Assembly: GCA_016290715.1 (NCBI GenBank) | Contig: JAEEUY010000115.1 | Span: 1 to 6,438, forward strand | Length of the DNA stretch: 6,438 bases | Source of the DNA: Bacteroidales bacterium | GTDB lineage: Bacteria; Bacteroidota; Bacteroidia; Bacteroidales; WCHB1-69 | Direction: 5' to 3' | Shown here: one piece after another, positions 5,765 to 6,438 of the stretch | Layout of the letters: every line of letters begins with the position of its first letter | Position numbering within the stretch: the first letter of the stretch is position 1 | Program-made: the position numbers and the translations under genes | The notes under the pieces: generated by a model | The model's database searches: none | Seen by the model: the letters and a program-made list of their open reading frames with translations, nothing else | What the model was told of the DNA's origin: nothing

Positions 5765-6438
5765 TTACTGTTTTATCACTTTATAAACAGCATTCCCTGT
5801 CAAATCCATTACCCTTACCAGATAAATGCCATTAGGAAGTGTAGAAATATCTATTTCTGACCTATTTTTATATTGAGCAATTTTTCTCCCCCTCAAATCA
5901 CATATTTCAATAATATTAACTTGATTAGCAACAATATATAATATTCCTGTGGTTGGATTGGGGTAAATCAGTATTGGGGAAGATTGTGTCCAATCTTCAA
6001 CACCATCCATCATTTCAAAAATAGCGATTAATGTAGTATCTTGCAAAACTACAATCGCACGCGGGTTCTCCGTGTTCCCGTCGTTCCACGAAACAAAACG
6101 GTAATGGTCGTTTGCCGTCGCCGTCAACAGCGCCGTGTCCCCATACTCGTAGTTGCCGCCGCCCGAAACGCTGCCCATTGATTCATTGTTGGTAAGTACT
6201 TGCACTGTATATTCTTCTGCCACGAACACCGCCGTGAACACCGTGTCGGAAGTTACCAACACCGTGCGCGGGTTCTCCGTGTTCCCGTCGTTCCACGACA
6301 CAAAACGGTAATGGTCGTTTGCCGTCGCCGTCAACAGCGCCGTGTCCCCATACTCGTAGTTTCCGCCGCCCGAAACGCTGCCCATTGATTCATTGTTGGT
6401 AAGTACTTGCACTGTATATTCTTCTGCCACGAACACCG
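5765..6438 (-). CDS. T9SS-secreted protein with InlB-type B-repeats and C-terminal sorting domain (N-terminal part outside window)
   Basis: This is the C-terminal end, at least 224 codons, of a protein that continues past the right edge. The GTG at 6434-6436 is a Val inside a repeat, not a start. Two copies of a 69-residue repeat are present, with the pattern YTVQVLTNNESMGSVSGGG, YGDTALLTATA, YRFVSWNDG and ENPR. This resembles the divergent InlB B-repeat (beta-grasp-like) family common in bacterial surface proteins. A spacer of about 15 residues leads to the tail, whose motifs ILIYPNPTTGILYI, DLRGRKI, ISTLPNGIYLVRV and a basic end (YKVIKQ) are the hallmarks of the type A T9SS sorting domain (about the last 70 residues). 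In known systems this tail directs passage through the outer-membrane T9SS and is then removed. The catalytic or binding domain, if any, is outside the window. The repeat part is clearly GC-richer than the tail. Confidence 0.93.
   Translation of the reverse strand, partial: VFVAEEYTVQVLTNNESMGSVSGGGNYEYGDTALLTATANDHYRFVSWNDGNTENPRTVLVTSDTVFTAVFVAEEYTVQVLTNNESMGSVSGGGNYEYGDTALLTATANDHYRFVSWNDGNTENPRAIVVLQDTTLIAIFEMMDGVEDWTQSSPILIYPNPTTGILYIVANQVNIIEICDLRGRKIAQYKNRSEIDISTLPNGIYLVRVMDLTGNAVYKVIKQ
6060..6438 (-). repeat. 207-bp near-identical tandem repeat encoding InlB-type B-repeats
   Basis: Bases 6060-6231 match 6267-6438 with two mismatches in 172 (A6092/C6299 and G6155/T6362), giving a period of 207 bases or 69 codons. 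Both changes are synonymous: GTT/GTG for Val and GGC/GGA for Gly. The 35 bases between, together with the region upstream of the first copy, correspond to the more divergent end of the repeat. There the last copy reads AIVVLQDTTLIAIF and the other TVLVTSDTVFTAVF. The copy at 6061-6231 is about 55% G+C by hand count, while part of the tail (5881-5940) is about 25%. The array probably continues beyond the right edge. Confidence 0.95.

Noticed and set aside
5768..5790. CTGTTT/AAACAG inverted repeat near the convergent gene ends as a bidirectional terminator
   Set aside because: The stem is only six pairs with an 11-base loop, and there is no T-run at the correct place on either strand.
5843..5858. 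AGAAATA/TATTTCT inverted repeat as an operator
   Set aside because: It is AT-rich, has a two-base centre, and sits within the coding region of the T9SS sorting tail; chance is sufficient.
6200..6388. A 62-codon + strand open frame across the repeats
   Set aside because: It is antisense to the strongly supported repeat-coding frame, rich in Arg and His, and a by-product of GC-rich codons.
6434..6436. GTG as the start of the T9SS cargo gene
   Set aside because: It is the Val of the repeat unit (AVFVAEEY) seen again 207 bases away, so the gene continues beyond the right edge.
6060..6438. CRISPR-like direct repeats
   Set aside because: The repeat unit is 207 bases, codes in frame, and has no short repeat-spacer structure.

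Overview
The window looks like chromosome of a Bacteroidota bacterium, most likely an anaerobic or fermentative member of Bacteroidales or a near relative. The evidence is a Rnf electron-transport complex of the Bacteroidota type, a C-terminal type IX secretion (T9SS) sorting domain found only in this phylum and close relatives, genes that start without Shine-Dalgarno sequences, and AT-rich coding DNA. The genus cannot be fixed from the sequence.

Layout. Five genes run on the + strand. They are the 3' part of rnfB (1-715), complete rnfC (727-2052), a thioredoxin-fold lipoprotein (2070-2618), an exported cysteine-rich protein with TPR-like helices (2618-3847), and a membrane-anchored LTA-synthase-like sulfatase-fold enzyme (3847-5754). 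Gaps are 11 and 17 bases, then two one-base TAATG stop/start overlaps, so the set reads as one transcription unit or two closely abutting ones. A sixth gene lies on the - strand (5765 to the right edge). It meets the sulfatase gene tail to tail across 10 bases and encodes the C-terminus of a secreted T9SS cargo protein carrying near-identical 69-residue repeats.

How the genes relate. RnfB and RnfC are the iron-sulfur and the NADH/flavin-side subunits of the ion-pumping ferredoxin:NAD+ oxidoreductase. The usual membrane partners RnfD, G, E and A do not follow rnfC here. Instead there is a three-gene envelope module: an outward-facing thioredoxin, an exported protein with 12 cysteines after its predicted signal peptide, and a five-helix membrane enzyme of the alkaline-phosphatase/sulfatase superfamily. 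A thiol-redox link between the thioredoxin and the cysteine-rich protein is a reasonable but untested inference.

The most unusual local signals are three. A perfect 12-bp hairpin followed by six T's, resembling an intrinsic terminator, lies inside the signal-peptide codons of the cysteine-rich gene (2643-2679). The rnf cluster is interrupted after rnfC. A GC-rich 207-bp tandem repeat, differing only at two synonymous sites in the visible 172 bases, sits in an otherwise AT-rich gene. No RNA gene, insertion sequence, CRISPR array or origin was recognised, and there is no gene-free stretch over 300 bases.
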